Assembly (NCBI GenBank): GCA_023374045.1
Contig: CM041783.1
Location: 99,413,357 to 99,477,356, forward strand
DNA length: 64,000 nucleotides
Source of the DNA: Limonium bicolor
Lineage: Eukaryota; Streptophyta; Magnoliopsida; Caryophyllales; Plumbaginaceae
Direction: 5' to 3'
Below, piece by piece: positions 49,801-61,918 of this stretch (positions are counted from its first letter, which is position 1; the number at the start of each line of letters is the position of its first letter). The notes below the pieces were generated by a model that saw only the letters and a program-made list of their open reading frames with translations, was not told where the DNA came from and did no database searches. The translations under genes were made by a program, and so were the position numbers.

Positions 49801-52093
49801 TCTCAAGGTTTACGGTTTTCATTCTCTAACGAAAGTGTCTTACATCTCTAATAAGTGAAAGCCCTTTTTGAGGGGTTTATTCCCACTTGTGGCCTCACAA
49901 CAAGGAGAGGTATCCCCACCCTAAAAGGCATGGTTCGTTCTCCGCCCCTGCCAATGTGCTATCTCATTATTCTCATTAGTGCCTTTTCCTGGCAGTATTT
50001 TCCACAATCTAAGTTATAGGTTTGTAACCGTTCACATTTACAAATTGTAGTTCCTCATGGCTTAAATAAGCTCTCTTACAACTTACTGTACCTTGGCTCT
50101 GATGTGGTTAACATCCTTGGCTCGTAGGCTCTTCGTGCTTAATGCCTCAGTTCATTACTTATACTCTTACTCATCCGTAGGTCATCCTTATAGGTTTTTG
50201 TTTCCTTGAACACTATTCACCGTTAGGTTACATACTAAATGTAGTATTGGGTTTCATGGTAAGTTGCTGCATCCTGCTTCCTGCTATGGAAGTTTATTCA
50301 GGTGATCTGAGGTTACTTAGTGTCTTTGAGAATACTGTCATTTTACTAGACTTATGTCTTTTCGAAATCAAGGTTAGGTTCGTAATAGGCGTTTGCCTTA
50401 CGGTGTCTAAGTTGGTTATCATCCTGTCATCCTATGCTTGCTTCCATCTCAACGCTTCATTCAACTTCCGTTGATTACGCCACCCGTTGATGAGCAATCA
50501 TACTGGGGTGTTAATGAGTTAGACAAACAGTATTATCTATCATTTATCAAATTGTTCGGCTCGACTATGCCCGCTCTGTGGGGGTAGCCCTCTGAGCTTT
50601 CCTTTTCCAGGGTTGTACGTCTTTAATCCTTAGTAGGTTATAGCTTACGTTCATTTCCTTTATCCCTGTTTCCCGGGTTTTCCAACATCTTCATTGAAGA
50701 ATGCTTATTACTGGTATTCTTAGTGCTCAACCTGGGAGTCTTATCCCATTCTTGTTGAAAGTCGTTGTGTCAACAGTCTCCACTGTATTACATAACACTT
50801 CCCGGTATGTTATTATTTACATATCGTTTTGCTCAGATTACTGAGCGATCCCTTAGGTTCTTCTCTTTGAGATCCGGGTTTGGTGTTCTTACCGTACGGT
50901 CGGTTGTTGTTGTAGTAGATTGCACCGTTCCTGGTATTTATATCGTCTAGTACTTCGTCCAAGTTCAGTTCCCGGCTGACTGGTGTGTCACCTCATCTCT
51001 TCATGGTCAGGTCGTCGGGCCTTTCCAAGGTCTTATTTTCCCGTTCTTATGGATTTACAATCCAGTATTAGTATGTATTACGACTGTAGTGTTCTCCTAT
51101 CTCGCCATGATGGCTTTCTGTATAGCTTAACCGTGGTAGCACTTGCTATGGCAAGTGCGCCAAGCAAGATGAGCTACTGGTACAGTGTGCGTCGGTAGTG
51201 GTACTTCCACCTAGTTTCCTTATCTTTGGTAGTCCTTGGGACCCCTTCTATGTTCTCTTATTTTGGATAACTAGCCATCCGGTAGTTTCCTGGTTGGTTT
51301 GACAGTACTGTCGTTTGTTAGGGCGTTCCTTTTGCTGAGGGAACCCCTTGTTATTTTCTTATGTCTTAATCCTTGCTCCCGTCTTCACATATTTTGTCGT
51401 GGTTACTAAGTAATGGTTCTCCCTTAGGCACTACATCGTAGTCCTATTCCAGTATATAGTTTGTACCCATCTCATTGTCGCCTGCGCTATGTCAACCAAG
51501 TTGTAACCTCTCTCATTGTATGGGGTTTGGAGTTCCCACTTCTAACTGGACCCTTCGGTAGTCTTAATTTTCATGCTTTGCACTATCCCACTGTTATGCT
51601 CATTCGGACCACTGTCTGGTACTCGTGTCACTTATCTTTCCTTATCCATTGCACTTGTAGGGCTTTTCTTACCATTGGTATGGTGGGTTATTTCGACTGC
51701 GTGGCATGTCGACCCATGTTGCCGGTAATTACCGTTTCCTTACTGGTAGAATTCCATTGGTAACGCCTGCTTCGCTATTGCGCTCCATTAAAAACCTTCA
51801 AGTTATTGTAAACTGTCGTACGACAAGATATTTCTCGTATTGCTTACTGCTAACTAACTGCCAGATCGGGTTATTCCCGAGTAGGAGAAGGCTTTCTTCT
51901 CTCTGGCGTTTGTTCCCCGTGATTCAGGCAAGGGATGTGGAGGGCGGGTTTAGGTACTACGGATATCCGGTAAGCACCAGGGAGTCCTAACTAACGCACC
52001 TCTCACTCTATCACTCAACCCTTAACCCATAACTCAAATTCAACCTCAGTATTCTCCTAAGTTTGGTAATCCAAGTCTTCAGAGCGTAACTAC
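46828..52093 (-). mobile_element. Internal region of element E, non-coding
   Basis: About 5.3 kb collinear with the internal regions of C and B in reverse. It has a PPT-like motif (47973-47992) and paired palindromes (47349-47367, 47408-47428). Frames up to about 100 residues (e.g. 51461-51763 plus) match nothing I recognise and are not conserved as frames in C. Confidence 0.75.
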
Positions 52094-52105
52094 GCTCTGA
52101 TACCA
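52094..52105 (-). promoter_or_regulatory. Primer-binding site of element E
   Basis: GCTCTGATACCA on plus is the inverse of TGGTATCAGAGC, the initiator tRNA-Met PBS. CAGAGCGTAACTACGCTCTG around it is again a stem-loop. Confidence 0.92.
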
Positions 52106-52110
52106 CTTTT

Positions 52111-55100
52111 TGTAACACCCCATCTCGATCCAATCGTGGTTATCACAAACTTATCACCATATATACAAACTCTGCAGCAGATTCAAATACATTCCAGGAC
52201 CTTGCCACGGTCTGACTACAGAAGATACCGAACATTAGTACATACAAATCTTAATCAAATACATATCCTTCTTACAATCCCCTCACATCCTACTAACTCA
52301 AATTGCCATACGAGTGTACATGCACAACTCGTAGGCCACACTTAACCCGTAACGCTTGTACCCCATCATACTCTCGTGACGGCCGCCTCCTGACGTTCAC
52401 CTGTGTAGTAAAAACAGCCCCCAAAGGGGGTTAGCACGAATGCTGGTACGATCCTCTCATGGCCCCCAAGCTAACGTGGCTACGACGACTAATTGTCGAT
52501 AGCATGGAGGTTGATTAGATGCACAACATAATAGAAAGTGCAATAAACAACAATCCAAATATGAACAATCAAAGTTCAAACACACAATGAACGACTTAAA
52601 TGCATTCCCTTAATTAGAGGGTTGCTTATTTAACTCATTAGGTTATGTTTCCCCTTAATCTTAGTCCATCCTTATCTTACCTCAATCTTAGTCTTATCTT
52701 AGTCTTAGAAAACAACCATCCTTTAAAAAAGGGACGCATGTCGCTTATCTCAGTCTTATAATACAAACCATCCTTTAAATAGGAATGGTTGCAACTTATC
52801 TCAAACCTTATCTCATATATGCCAACCGTTCTCTCATTAGAACTGGTTAACCCTTAGTTCGTTGTTTATTTTCGTAGGGCTTGGTTAACCCAAGCCAGCA
52901 GTAGGACACTTACCGGCAATAAACAACATTCTTAAATTGTTGGGGATGTAGGCTAGATCCCCCCACGCCATCTTAATGCCACCTATCTTGGACTGGATGT
53001 CCAACGTAGCTGAGCCGGTCAACCGACCCTGGGCTACAAGTCCGAAGACAACTCCTTAAGCGGAAGTCGGATCTGCTTTAGATACCGACCCCTTTTCCTT
53101 AGCATGCATGACCGGAGTCAGTCCCGGGTTCCTCACTCCCCCCAAGTACCAGTTAGTAGAAGTCTTAAGACAATGTTAGTTGGTTAAACCTTTTTTGGTT
53201 TTTAACAAACTAATATTTGGGAGTGTTCCTTAGTCTCACACAATTCCTTACTAAACGTTAGTTAGTAGATTCTCATGGTAAGTTGTGTTAGTTTTCAAAC
53301 ATCACACAACAATACAATAAACATAATGTTCCGGTTGCATGCTTTATCTTGTTTAGTGAGCACACAAAAACAAATAGCCCACAAGCCGAGGGACACCTCG
53401 TTAGCAAGCAGGTCACAAGAAGAACTGTACCGTTCACTGTTGGTCATTTGGTTGCTTACTCTCTTCCGGAGTTCAAACACTCAATCCCTAAAATATTCAT
53501 TCAGTTTTAGGTTGTTAATCACTTAACTTAATTCAACTTAATTAACTTACTTAACCCATAATGATTCCCCACCTAACACCTCTTAAGTTTTACAACTTAA
53601 TCTTACAACTTAACCTTAAACTTTTATGTTTATTCTTAGCTTAATCCCTTAGGTCTTTATACCTTTAATCATCAATGCCCTCTTAATGGGGTACCATCAA
53701 TACCACTACACTCTCTTAGGGTCTCTTTCTTTTTTTTTTAAGTCTTAAGGGTCGACCGACCCACCGACCGACCCAACCCCTGGGTCGGCCCGTTCCAGTA
53801 ATTTTTGGTTCGAACAATTCCCTCAGACCGACCTACGACCGACCCAACCTTATGGGTCGGTCCACCACAGAAAGTTTTCCGTCTTTTGAAAATCACCCGT
53901 CCGACCCAAAGCTTAACTGACCGACCCAAACCCTCTGGGTTGGTGCATCCTAGAGTCAACTTTTCTACGTTGAATTTTTGCCCGACCGACCCAAAGCTAA
54001 GCCGACCAACCCAAAACCCTCTGGGTCGGTCCAGTCCAGAGACATTCTGGCTGGCTTAACATGGTCCGACCGACCCAAAACTGGGTCGGACCCTGGGTCG
54101 GTCCACTACAGATTTTTCTCTTAAATTGTTCTTTCAATTCCAAACTCTTCCACAAGTGTCCCATTATGTCTTAATACCATATAGGCACTTGAACTCACCT
54201 TAGAGCATCCACCAAACTCATTAAAATAACCACCAAAGATCTTCTTAAATATTTACCAAATTCTTACAAAAACTCCTTACACTTATCATATAATTCCTTA
54301 CATTTCCAACTTGTAGCCTTACCAAAACTTCAACCAACCCAAGTGTTCCCTCCTTAACAGTTTGACCACTTCATAAACATCATTTTCCATCTTCAGTTCA
54401 TCTACCAAAACTTCCTCAAGTCATCCTGCATATCCATGCACAAATTCCTCTCTTTTCCATTTGTTACTCATCAACCTAAACTCATGAACTTACCTATACA
54501 TTTCTTCCCATCTTCTTAGCACCTTAAACTTGCTCTTCTTTACCTTGACCATCCTACACCCTCCTTAGACATCTCCACCTCTTTTATGCAACTTACTCGC
54601 CATTCTCATGATCATGCGCTCTTATACATTCCTAGTCGTTTTCCTTGACGATTACATCCTTCTCCTTCAAATTTTCACTTCCATCACCCAAGTCCACTCA
54701 TTACCATCCACTATAACCTTATTAATCCACTATTAGTATCTTCACCACTTACACAAGCTACCAAGACTTCTCATTGCTATACTCTCTAGTTCATACCTAA
54801 ATCATCTCAAAGTATTGTACTCCATTTCCTCCAGATTTTTGCTCGTCTTATCATTCCTAGTACATGACATTGGTGTGTTCAATACACCCATCTAAACTCT
54901 AATTTCCTCATAGACAATTCTAGGTCATTCTAAACCTCAAGAACTCCTTAGTTAACTCATCTCCACTCAAATTCCTCAGAATGATCCCTAGTGAATCCTA
55001 GGGCGTATTAACTCACCACCACCACTTACACACTTTGTTTTCTACTCAAATTTCGCCATAGCTCCTCTAGTATATTATCATGCCCATAAGCATTATTTTT

Positions 55101-56807
55101 CTCATTCAATTCTCCCACACACATCAAATCTTTTCTCATCATATTTTCTCACCCAATTCAACTCATTCATGACAAACTCAATATAATGCAATAAATCTTA
55201 AATTACATAGCACTAAGGCTCTTAAATGACATGGCTCTTAGGCCCTTAAATGACTTAAACTTAAACACTGAATTTCCCACATGTAAAAGCTTTCAACCTG
55301 CAAATACACACAACAATGCTCCCATAGCAATATAAGTGTTCTCTTAATTCACGTTAAGCTTATCTTACTAACTTATTTCCATTGGCTTCTTAATCACAAG
55401 TTCATAAGCTTGTTTAAGTTCTTTTTCCTATGTTATATAACCTATTACATAGTGTAATCTTTAAGCTACATTAGTACTTATCTAAACACCATCCCTTAAA
55501 ACTTAAACCACCATTAGGTAAGCATTTTACCTTGTTTTTCTCAAGTTTCTCTCAACTTTCTCCTTAGGCTTCTTCCCTTGGAAATCTCGGCCACCATTTT
55601 AATTTCCCTTGCCAATGTTCTAATCAATATACATTGACTCTCATGAGTGCTAAATAATACACTAACCTTAAGGAGTAAACCCTAGGTTAAAAATGTGTTT
55701 TAAGGTCATAAAATGAATATTTTTCCTTGAAGTCTTATGGTAGACTTGGATATGAATCAAGAAGGACCTCCTCTAGCCCTTGGAGAATAGAATCAAGCTA
55801 GAACAATGGATAAAAATGAAGCCCCATGAGTATAGATTTTCGGTTATGTGAAGAAATGGTGGGAACTTGATTTTTCTTACATATTCTTTACCTTAAGAGA
55901 ATGGAGAAGCCAATGAACTCTCCAAGCTTGAGTTTCCTCCTCTAATGGTGGTTTGTCTTGGCACCAAAATGGAGTTCTTGAAGTTTTGGAAAGACAGAGA
56001 GGGAGAGCTTGAGCTAACTAAGAAGAATATATACTTTGTTTAGGTTTTGGAGCTAAAATGAGTGAGTAGTGATCAAAAAAGATGAGGCTTACATGGGGTT
56101 GTTCTTCACGTTGAAGAAGAAGAGAGGAGCAGCACAAAACCGGTGGGAACAAGATGAATGAAGAAAGGAGGAGAGAGGAAAGCTAATATGAGATATTTGT
56201 TTCCTAAAAGCAAATAGTACTTGTCCCTCTTTCCCTCTTATTTTATAAATTAAATTGCTCACATGGTGACTCATCCTCCCTTAGAAAGCCGGCCCCCTAT
56301 TAATTAAGGCAAGTCATGGTCTTGTTTGACCAACTAATTAGACTTAATTGATTAAAGACTAAACTAGGCACTATTTGGTTACTATTCATAAACTAGTGCA
56401 CTTATTTGTGAAATTTTTGGTTTCCCATTGATTTAGACTTCCTAATGTGATACTAATTAGCACACATGTTGATTAAGATGTAATCATAGGCTTTTAGCCA
56501 TTCAGAACTCATTTCTAAGACAATTTCTCAAAAAGGTGCTTTAAGGAGTCTTAAAGCACATTTTGTGTTTAAGATTGTTTTTGAGCTTGGTTTTCTTTGG
56601 TAATTGATTTATCGTGTTCATTAGCATGTTAATAAAGTCTTATAATGGTATTTGGGTGCTAATCAAAGTCACTCCAAGCTTAGAGCACATTTTTGCCTTA
56701 ATTGCCTTTAAGGCATTTTCTTGTGTTTTCCTTGGTTTAAATTGTCTACCAATCTTTCTAAGGCATATTTGATGTTTACTTAGCATACTTAGGTTTGGGG
56801 TATTTCA
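52111..56807 (-). repeat. 5' LTR of element E (4697 bp)
   Basis: Pairs with 42108-46814. Hairpin box at 52396-52446 and hairpin array at about 53750-54105. Confidence 0.93.
53750..54105 (-). repeat. Hairpin array in 5' LTR of E
   Basis: Five units matching 43735-44087 with scattered substitutions, a few of which break arm pairing (e.g. TGGGTTGGTGC near 53936). Confidence 0.83.
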
Positions 56808-57790
56808 CTTTTGAAAGATACATGGGTATATTGAAGAGAAAAATGAAGAATCATCGTCGTCCTGAAGGAAGTATTATAGAGGGATATATAACAGAGGAAG
56901 TTATTGATTTTTGAACTCACTATCTAGAAGATGTTGAATCCATTAGTCTTCCTAGATCTAGACATGAAGGAAGACTCCATGGACACGGTACCGTTGGGAG
57001 AAAAATGAAGAGAATTGATATTGAAACCCTTAACAAAGCTCACTTAGTTGTGGAACCGTATTTTGAAATGCACCTGACCCTGATCAGAGCACAAAATCCA
57101 ACAATGAGTGACATCAGGCTAAAAAAGAAGCAGAATAAAACGTTTGAGAAATGGTTCAAGGATAAAGTTTTTTCAAACTAGTCAACTATAGTGCCAGCAT
57201 TAGTGAAGACGTTGGCACTTGGTCCTAATCTTGACGTTGTTTCATACGAAGGGTATGACATAAATGGCTACACTTTTTATATGGAACGACAAGATCAAAA
57301 ATCAATGAATCAAAATAGTGGCATCAATGTGGTTGCTTACCAGAGTATGCACAATGTCACAAGTATGGGTCAAAATCCAGTGGAGTTGAAACAATCATAT
57401 TATGGTGTTGTACAAGATATTTGGGTTCTAGATTACACCGCATATGAGACTTGTGTGTTTCGTTGCAACTGGATTGACAATAGACATGGTTACCGTGAGG
57501 AGAAACATGGTATGAAACTAGTTCATCTTGGCGGTGCAACACCCACAGTTCAGCCGTTTGTTGTTGCAACTAAGGTGAAACAGGTATATTACATTTTTGA
57601 CCAATCTAATCCTAGATGGTCCTTTCTACTTCAAGGAAAAAGAGGAATAGTTGGTGTAGATGGTGTGGTCGATGAGGATGAATACGACATGCAAGATGAA
57701 ATACCAAGCCTTTCGATTCAATTACCAGAGTTGGACCATATTACAAATTTTGTGCAGTCAGACCATGGCGAAGGAATGTGGATTAATTAA
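56808..57790 (+). pseudogene. CACTA transposase TNP2-like, C-terminal part
   Basis: Continues the split gene from the CTTTT duplication: FERYMGILKRKMKNHRRPEG, then TGA at 56912, then RIDIETLNKAHLVVEPYF, TAG at 57179, and an open stretch 57191-57790. The open part shows GYDINGYTFY, SYYGVVQDIWVLDY, FRCNWID and QVYYIFDQSNPRWSFLLQGK, the DUF4216-type C-terminal domain of TNP2 proteins. Both stops are in the same frame as the rest. Confidence 0.92.
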
Positions 57791-57976
57791 TGTGAGCTTA
57801 TATCTTCATTTTTTGATAGTTTGTTTACATTTTTATTATTTCTTTCCATTAATGACATTGAATAGTTTATTTATGTCTACTATTATTGATAGTTTTGTTT
57901 CCGTATTTATAATTTCTTACTTTCATTTACTTGTTAATTAACTAAATCTTCTATTATATTACATGCAGGAATCAAA
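57791..57976 (+). other. AT-rich spacer between the two CACTA genes
   Basis: T-rich, no coding. It ends with TTACATGCAG|GA (AG 57967-57968), a likely splice acceptor just before the ATG at 57977. Confidence 0.5.
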
Positions 57977-60900
57977 ATGGACATCGATATGGATGAGCTA
58001 GACTTATATTGTGATGAGGACATCGATATGCCACTTCAGCAGCCACAGCAGCAGCCACAGCAGCAGCCACAACAGCAGCCACAACAGTAGACACAGCAGC
58101 AGCCATATGAGCAGTGTACCTAGGAGCAGTCACAGCAACAGTCACAGCAGCAGCCCCAGACAGAGAAACCGTCAAACAAACGAAAGGGTAGGGGGCCGAG
58201 CAGAGGGGTGAGGTTGAAGAAAGAAATTAATCTAGTGTGGGATAAATACTTCAGAGCCTAGGGAGACTGTCAAGCTGAGTTCGCAAGCATGTTAGGAAAT
58301 CTTGCGAAGTCCCGTTGCTCAATTAATAAATATTGGAAGCACGAGGACGAGCAAGTGAAAGAATCAATGTGGCAGCAAGTACAACAACAGTACAAGATAC
58401 TAGATGAAGCGCGGACGACGGTTCTTTCACTCATAGCTGCACGGGCGAGGCATTTCAGATCATTCTTGGTGGCGAACTGTATTAGGAAATCACGTGATGT
58501 GCCACCATGGATATTTTATGATGGCATGATCACAGAGGAAGAATGCCAAGAGTTTGAGAAGTTTCACACGTCGGAGCAATTTAAGGTATATGCCCTATTA
58601 AATTTAAGTTTGAATCTAAATTTTTATAACACCAATTTTAATATGTGTATATATTGTTTTAATACTTTCATTTAATGATTTGTATTAATAGGAGGTTCAA
58701 GAAAAAGCAAGGGCAAATCGAGGAAAAAATAGATTACAACAGTATATGGGCCGGAAGGGATACACTAGTAGCTTTCCTAAGTGGAAAGATGCCGGTTTGC
58801 TCACAAAAAAGAATGATGATGGCGTTGAAGTTCCCATCGACAATGTGTATGAAGCCAACCGAGTTCAGTTCTATGTTTTAGGTCACTCAAAAATAGATAC
58901 GGATGGGAAGTTGGTACACCCGCGACCAGAGACAGCAGAGTTGGCTGCTCAGATTGTAAGTGTTTAACTTGTTCAATAATAACTGTTTTGTTTAAAAGTG
59001 TATTTTTTACAATTTATAACTTATTGCTTATTTTTTGAATCATCTTACTAGGCTGAAGCCTCCCAGCGAGGGGAGATAGATATTTTTGCTCCACCGAGTC
59101 AAAATGATCCGCTAAATCAACTTCTTGGATTAAAGGATCTTCCTGGAAGGGTTAGAGGTTTCGGGGGGCAAGTGCGTTAGAAATCTGTATTTCAAAAGTC
59201 CACCTCAAAAGGTCTGACGGAGCATGAGGTGTCTGCACTTGTAGATCGGAGAGTGAATGAGGTTGTTTCTAAGGCTTTGGGGGGACAAAACCAACCAACT
59301 GATCAAACCCGACCGACTTCTTCATCTAGTTGTACTGCCCCTTCTGATCCGTATCCATTTGCTAATCTGAAGGTTAGTATGTCTCTATTAATCTTGTTCG
59401 TTATGGTAAATGTTTGACTGTAAAAAATACTAGCCTTATTCACATTTAAATTGTAATTTTACTTATTTAAGGAACAAAAAAACATGTCGTCTACAAATCA
59501 TGCTTGATGGATATCCAGTGGATGCTGCATATGGTACTGTGCTACAATCAGCACCAACTGCATTGATTAATCTCAAGCGTCTTCCCCCATTCTATGCTAG
59601 AGTAATCCTGCAGATCATCATTGATGGATTTGAGAATGCTTTTCTTCCCATGGATATTGATGGCAAAGTCACACTATTTGATGGGAAGGGTGCTATTGTA
59701 CCATGGCCAGTCGGTTTTATTGTCATTTCTGATGAGGTATGTCTAAATTTTTGATGAATTGTTTTCCTCTTAATGTAAACATTGTTTAAACTTCTTTATT
59801 CTTGTATTATATATGATTGGGTAGATCCCTGATCAACCAAGAAGATTGGGAAACCGCGATGAAGAGATCAACAAATCAATGGATGTTGATCGAGAAAACA
59901 CACAGTTGGCTGAGGGCAACCAGAAATCCAAGGGGAAAGAACTTATGCCGACAGAGGTAACTACTGCAGCTCAGCGAAGGAAGTTTCTGTGTCCCCCCTC
60001 TGTGATCAAACATTTGGCAAACGAGTCTGCATATGATTAGCTTGTCAGTGTGGTGACCTGAGTGGCTTTTCCATTACGAAGTGGATCAAAGAACAATAAT
60101 AAATTTTGAGGACATCAAAGAGATGTTGTGCAGAGATATGTTGAATATATCTATCATCCAAGCATATTCCCTGTAAGGGTTACTTTTTTGTTTCTTACAT
60201 TGGAAAATAACTTTGAATAAAATTACTTATAATTTAACGATTACCTTGTTATTTTTTTGTTTTGCTATTCCACCTTTAATTATTATATTTTTTGTCGAAG
60301 GTATCTGAAAGCTAGACTGCGTCATAAAAAATTGGGAGATATGGTGACATTCTTATGCCCTGAAACAACATCGCTTGATTCTGCAAACAGAGACCCGGTC
60401 GGATACCAGAACTAAGTGTGTCATGGTATAACGAAGGCTGTTCAAAACAGTAGTAAATACGTGATGATCCCTTTCCATCAGATGTGAGTAATACTCTCCC
60501 TCTTGCATTTCATTCGTTTTGTTAACTTATTGTATTACTATATGATAACTCTTTTCAAAATTACAATCGTAGCAACCATTGGTTACTCCTTGTGTTCTCC
60601 TTGGCAACATCACAATTACTTGTGCTTGACCCATTACAAATGTATCGTGACCTGCAAATTGATGACTTGTTCAAATCGTAAGTGTTAGTAAATTAATGCA
60701 ACTTATTGTTTGTCTATATAATATGATGAACCGAAATTAATGATTTAATTTTTGAACTTAACAGTGCTTATATGAAGACGGTTCTTCAACAGTTCGAAGA
60801 ACTTTCAATTGTTCATCTTGAGGTACAATTATTAATCACTATTGTGTTAGTCGTAATAATTTGCTATTTATGATCGTTTGTTTTTGTTGTCAATATACTT

Positions 60901-61227
60901 GTTAGTGTCAAAGGCAAAATGACTCTAAAAGTTGTGGTTACTATGTAATGCGATTCATGCTTGAAATTGTCTTAAACATAGAGAAGCTCACAAACGATGA
61001 TGAGGTATATTATACTTTGCATTACATATACATTTTCTAAACCTGTCTATCATTTGTGTTTAAAACGAATACATATGTGTCTTTACATATATATTTGTTA
61101 ATCTTGTTCTCTATAGGTTCGAACATTTTTCAAGGACTCAGGCAAAACTTACTCGGTCAAAGATTTGGAATTAGTTAGAGAGCAAATGTGTTTGTTTATC
61201 GTCAAGTGTTTCAAAGGAGGAAAATGA
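57977..61227 (+). pseudogene. Second CACTA gene: transposase_24-like domain plus Ulp1/C48 cysteine protease domain, ~10 exons, broken
   Basis: Exons by splice signals and frame: 57977-58585, 58692-58955, 59052-59372, 59472-59736, 59825-~60180, 60301-60483, 60573-60677, 60765-60822, 60906-61004, 61117-61227. The first carries a Gln-rich tract, then a plant transposase (Ptta/En/Spm, transposase_24) region (CIRKSRDVPPWI; exon 2 YMGRKGYTSSFPKW). Exon 4 (DGYPVDAAYGTV) is the conserved middle domain often seen with it. The C-terminal exons form an Ulp1-like peptidase: catalytic His in NHWLLLVF, Asp in VLDPLQMY, Gln and Cys in QNDSKSCGYYVM. Stops: TAG 58088, 58121, 58259, 59178, 60038; TGA 60059; TAA near 60414; a homopolymer frameshift near 59480. 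Such proteins accompany TNP2 in plant CACTA elements; the protease role is not established. Confidence 0.82.
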
Positions 61228-61569
61228 TTTCATGGATAACACTGGGAGGTCAAAAAAGAGGGTGACTACAAGACTGTCTAGCTGTTGTCATTATGTGTTT
61301 TACCCATCACTTTTTTTGTTTAATTTGTGTAAAAAATATCGATTAAACTGTTGGGCTAGTTGCTGCCGTCATTGTTGTGTTGTAGCTTTTTAAATTGCAA
61401 TGACAATTTGTGTGTGAAGTATGTCACACATTACATATTTTGGTGAAATATGATTGTTGTACAGAGGGAATGCTGCTATATTACGCAGGTTTTGTGGATG
61501 TAATCATTTGTGATTACAGCGGGAATGAAAAAAAAAACAGATTTTTATTTTAAAAAAATACTATTAAAG
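61228..61569 (+). other. 3' non-coding region of the second CACTA gene
   Basis: T-rich, no frame of interest; bridges the stop codon and the right subterminal repeats. Confidence 0.5.
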
Positions 61570-61918
61570 ATGGTTCAGAAGAAATTGTCTCTTATATTAA
61601 AATTGGCGCGACCAGGAAACGTCTATAAAAGACGGTTAGGTTTCAGAACCGTGTTATATACTAAGACTATAAAAGACGGTTATCATGAAACCGTCTCTTA
61701 TAGAAAACTTTGCGCGTCCGGATAATGATCATAAACAACGGTTTATGCGCGCGGGAACGACGGTTTAATTAGAACCGTGTTTTAATGTCCCCTATACGCG
61801 TGCCTGCTTATCCTCTTATAAAATAATCTCTAATAAACGACGACGGTATAAGAGACGGTTCAGAACCGTCGTTTTTAGACAGTTTGAACCGCCTCTTTTG
61901 CCTCGCGCCCTACCAGTG
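61570..61918 (+). repeat. Right subterminal and terminal repeats of the CACTA element
   Basis: Repeated AAAAGACGGTTA...AACCGTCTCTTATA pairs, then GAACCGCCTCTTTTG and the end CTACCAGTG. The inverse of GAACCGCCTCTT equals the left-end AAGAGGCGGTT motif. Confidence 0.85.

Larger units (their letters stand above)
42108..56807 (-). mobile_element. Element E: complete two-LTR non-autonomous retrotransposon (LARD-like), 14.7 kb, minus strand
   Basis: LTRs 42108-46814 and 52111-56807, TGTAACACCCC to GGGTATTTCA as read on plus. Flanking 5-bp duplication CTTTT (42103-42107, 56808-56812). PPT and PBS are in place for the minus strand. No gag-pol domain is found in either orientation of the internal region. 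The LTRs differ by only a few percent, so insertion was fairly recent. It splits the TNP2 gene. Confidence 0.93.
36600..61918 (+). mobile_element. CACTA (En/Spm-like) DNA transposon, ~10.6 kb plus nested element E
   Basis: Begins CACTAGTAGAAAA at 36600 and ends CTACCAGTG at 61918 (inverted: CACTGGTAG). A 3-bp duplication ATT flanks it (36597-36599, 61919-61921), the hallmark size for CACTA. Both ends carry subterminal repeats of AACCGTC/GACGGTT type. It encodes TNP2-type transposase and a transposase_24/Ulp1-type protein, both on the plus strand and both broken. Removing E leaves about 10.6 kb, a normal size for an autonomous family member. Confidence 0.93.

Noticed and set aside
57972..58175. 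Minus-strand Ala/Val-rich frame
   Set aside because: Shadow of the CAG-rich Gln tract on the plus strand.
58088..58261. TAG stops as possible recoding or read-through
   Set aside because: Stops are scattered over both genes with TGA, TAA and frameshifts as well; mutation decay explains them better.
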